64,000 bases of DNA from Desulfovibrio sp. GTDB lineage: Bacteria > Desulfobacterota > Desulfovibrionia > Desulfovibrionales > Desulfovibrionaceae. The notes below the pieces were generated by a model, which saw only the letters and a program-made list of their open reading frames with translations, did no database searches and had not been told where the DNA came from. The translations under genes and the position numbers were made by a program. The stretch covers positions 24,822-88,821 of the forward strand of contig NZ_WASP01000004.1 of assembly GCF_009712225.1 (NCBI RefSeq). The letters run 5' to 3'. This document shows, piece after piece, positions 63,323 through 64,000 of this stretch; position 1 is the stretch's first letter, and the number at the start of each line of letters is the position of its first letter.

Positions 63323-64000
63323 TCAGATATGTGCGGCCCTTTGGGCTCGCATAAGCGTATCCCACGCCCGCACATAAAAAATCAGGTAGCGGCAGCACAC
63401 GTAGGCCACCACCACGGTGGCAACGATCATTTCAAGCACGGCAAAAAACTTGAGCTGCAGGCTGTATTCCAGAGCGGCCGGATAGGCGGCCAGCATGTCG
63501 GAAACCTTGTACAGCGCCGTAGCACCCACCGCCATGGGAAAGGTATAGGCCGCAAAGCCGGGGGTAAAGGGCAGACGCAGCAGTTTGAAAAACGCCACGT
63601 AGATAATGCTGGTCATCAACACGGCAACCCCAAGCAGCAGGCTGCACAGCAGCAGCGAGGGCGAGGGCTCAAGGCTCAGGTAAGCCACCAGCGAAAGGCT
63701 GGCTGGCGCGGCCAGAATGGCGATGGTGGGTTTGGAGGCGTCTTCAATCTGGTTGGCAAAAATGAGGCGGTACCACATGACGGGCAGCAGGGCGGCGTAG
63801 CTCACCATGCCAAAGACCATCAGGCCGTATGCAAGGTTGTAGTAGGACTGGCCTGGCACGGTCATGGCCGCAACGCTAATGCCCACAAAGGGCACAAACC
63901 AGCTGGGCACCATGTGGTGCAGGCTGAACTGCCTTACCCGAAAGGCTACAAAGGCCAGCAGCAGGCACAGGTGCAGGCCCACGGCAAACAGCCACAGGCC
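63323..64000 (-). CDS. TDT/TehA-SLAC1-family carrier, 5' end beyond the window
   Basis: Partial membrane protein; the frame stays open to the last base, leaving at least 225 C-terminal residues with about seven helices. HHMVPSWFVPFVGISVAAMT and the later FTPGFAAYTFPMAVGATALY are typical of TDT (tellurite-resistance/dicarboxylate/SLAC1-type anion channel) proteins, where the inward-facing proline-kinked helices line a pore. Relatives export sulfite, malate or tellurite-related anions. The C-terminus is short and basic. A neighbouring TauE/SafE carrier hints at sulfur oxyanion traffic, but they are not clearly one operon. Confidence 0.8.
   Translation of the reverse strand, partial: GLWLFAVGLHLCLLLAFVAFRVRQFSLHHMVPSWFVPFVGISVAAMTVPGQSYYNLAYGLMVFGMVSYAALLPVMWYRLIFANQIEDASKPTIAILAAPASLSLVAYLSLEPSPSLLLCSLLLGVAVLMTSIIYVAFFKLLRLPFTPGFAAYTFPMAVGATALYKVSDMLAAYPAALEYSLQLKFFAVLEMIVATVVVAYVCCRYLIFYVRAWDTLMRAQRAAHI

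Overview
The window reads as a GC-rich chromosomal segment of a sulfate-reducing Desulfovibrio or close relative. This is inferred from gene content: a TunR-type molybdate/tungstate regulator beside modABC (a family described from sulfate reducers), many chemoreceptors and cyclic-di-GMP proteins, and a cell-shape cluster of deltaproteobacterial type. No rRNA, CRISPR array, insertion sequence or active integrase is visible. Two tRNA genes are present: Ser-GCT (minus) and Lys-TTT (plus).

Layout. 0-4.6 kb (minus): mreB, mreC, mreD and mrdA (PBP2), the rod-shape and peptidoglycan elongation operon. 4.8-5.8 kb: a YhcC-type radical SAM protein. 6.0-9.1 kb (plus): a GntR/FCD regulator, a DAACS symporter and a threonine-aldolase-like enzyme, with a perfect palindrome touching the regulator start and a 27-bp perfect terminator stem at the end. 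9.1-13.6 kb: tunR, modA, modB, modC and an orphan ModA-like binding protein. 13.7-15.3 kb: a membrane diguanylate cyclase. 15.5-20.4 kb: a TauE/SafE exporter with an unknown 137-residue membrane protein, facing a histidine kinase and a sigma-54 activator; a near-consensus -24/-12 promoter and three phased repeats lie between them. 20.6-23.8 kb: a flavin-binding protein, then a GtrB-like glycosyltransferase with a DUF6056-like membrane protein.

24-43.5 kb is a signalling region: three chemoreceptors (two divergent, with almost identical output domains), a tandem HD-GYP protein, an EAL-HDOD protein, a PocR-PAS-GGDEF protein, and a binding lipoprotein paired with a 1055-residue GGDEF-EAL enzyme. 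It holds long AT-rich intergenic stretches and one decayed membrane gene. The last pair is bracketed by two diverged copies of a roughly 120-bp sequence, one of which abuts the 3' end of tRNA-Ser.

43.6-64 kb returns to housekeeping and transport: glnS, tRNA-Lys, a DeaD-like RNA helicase, a FetAB-like exporter, a TIGR01777 epimerase, a LysR/EamA divergent pair, an HxlR/flavoprotein divergent pair, the livJHMGF branched-chain amino acid system, a YwrD-type gamma-glutamyltransferase facing a half-size AbrB membrane protein, a second TauE/SafE protein, and a TDT/SLAC1-type carrier that runs off the window end.

Most large ORFs opposite these genes are GC-driven shadows and are omitted. Start codons were moved downstream of the longest ORF wherever a Shine-Dalgarno sequence or family length favoured it.
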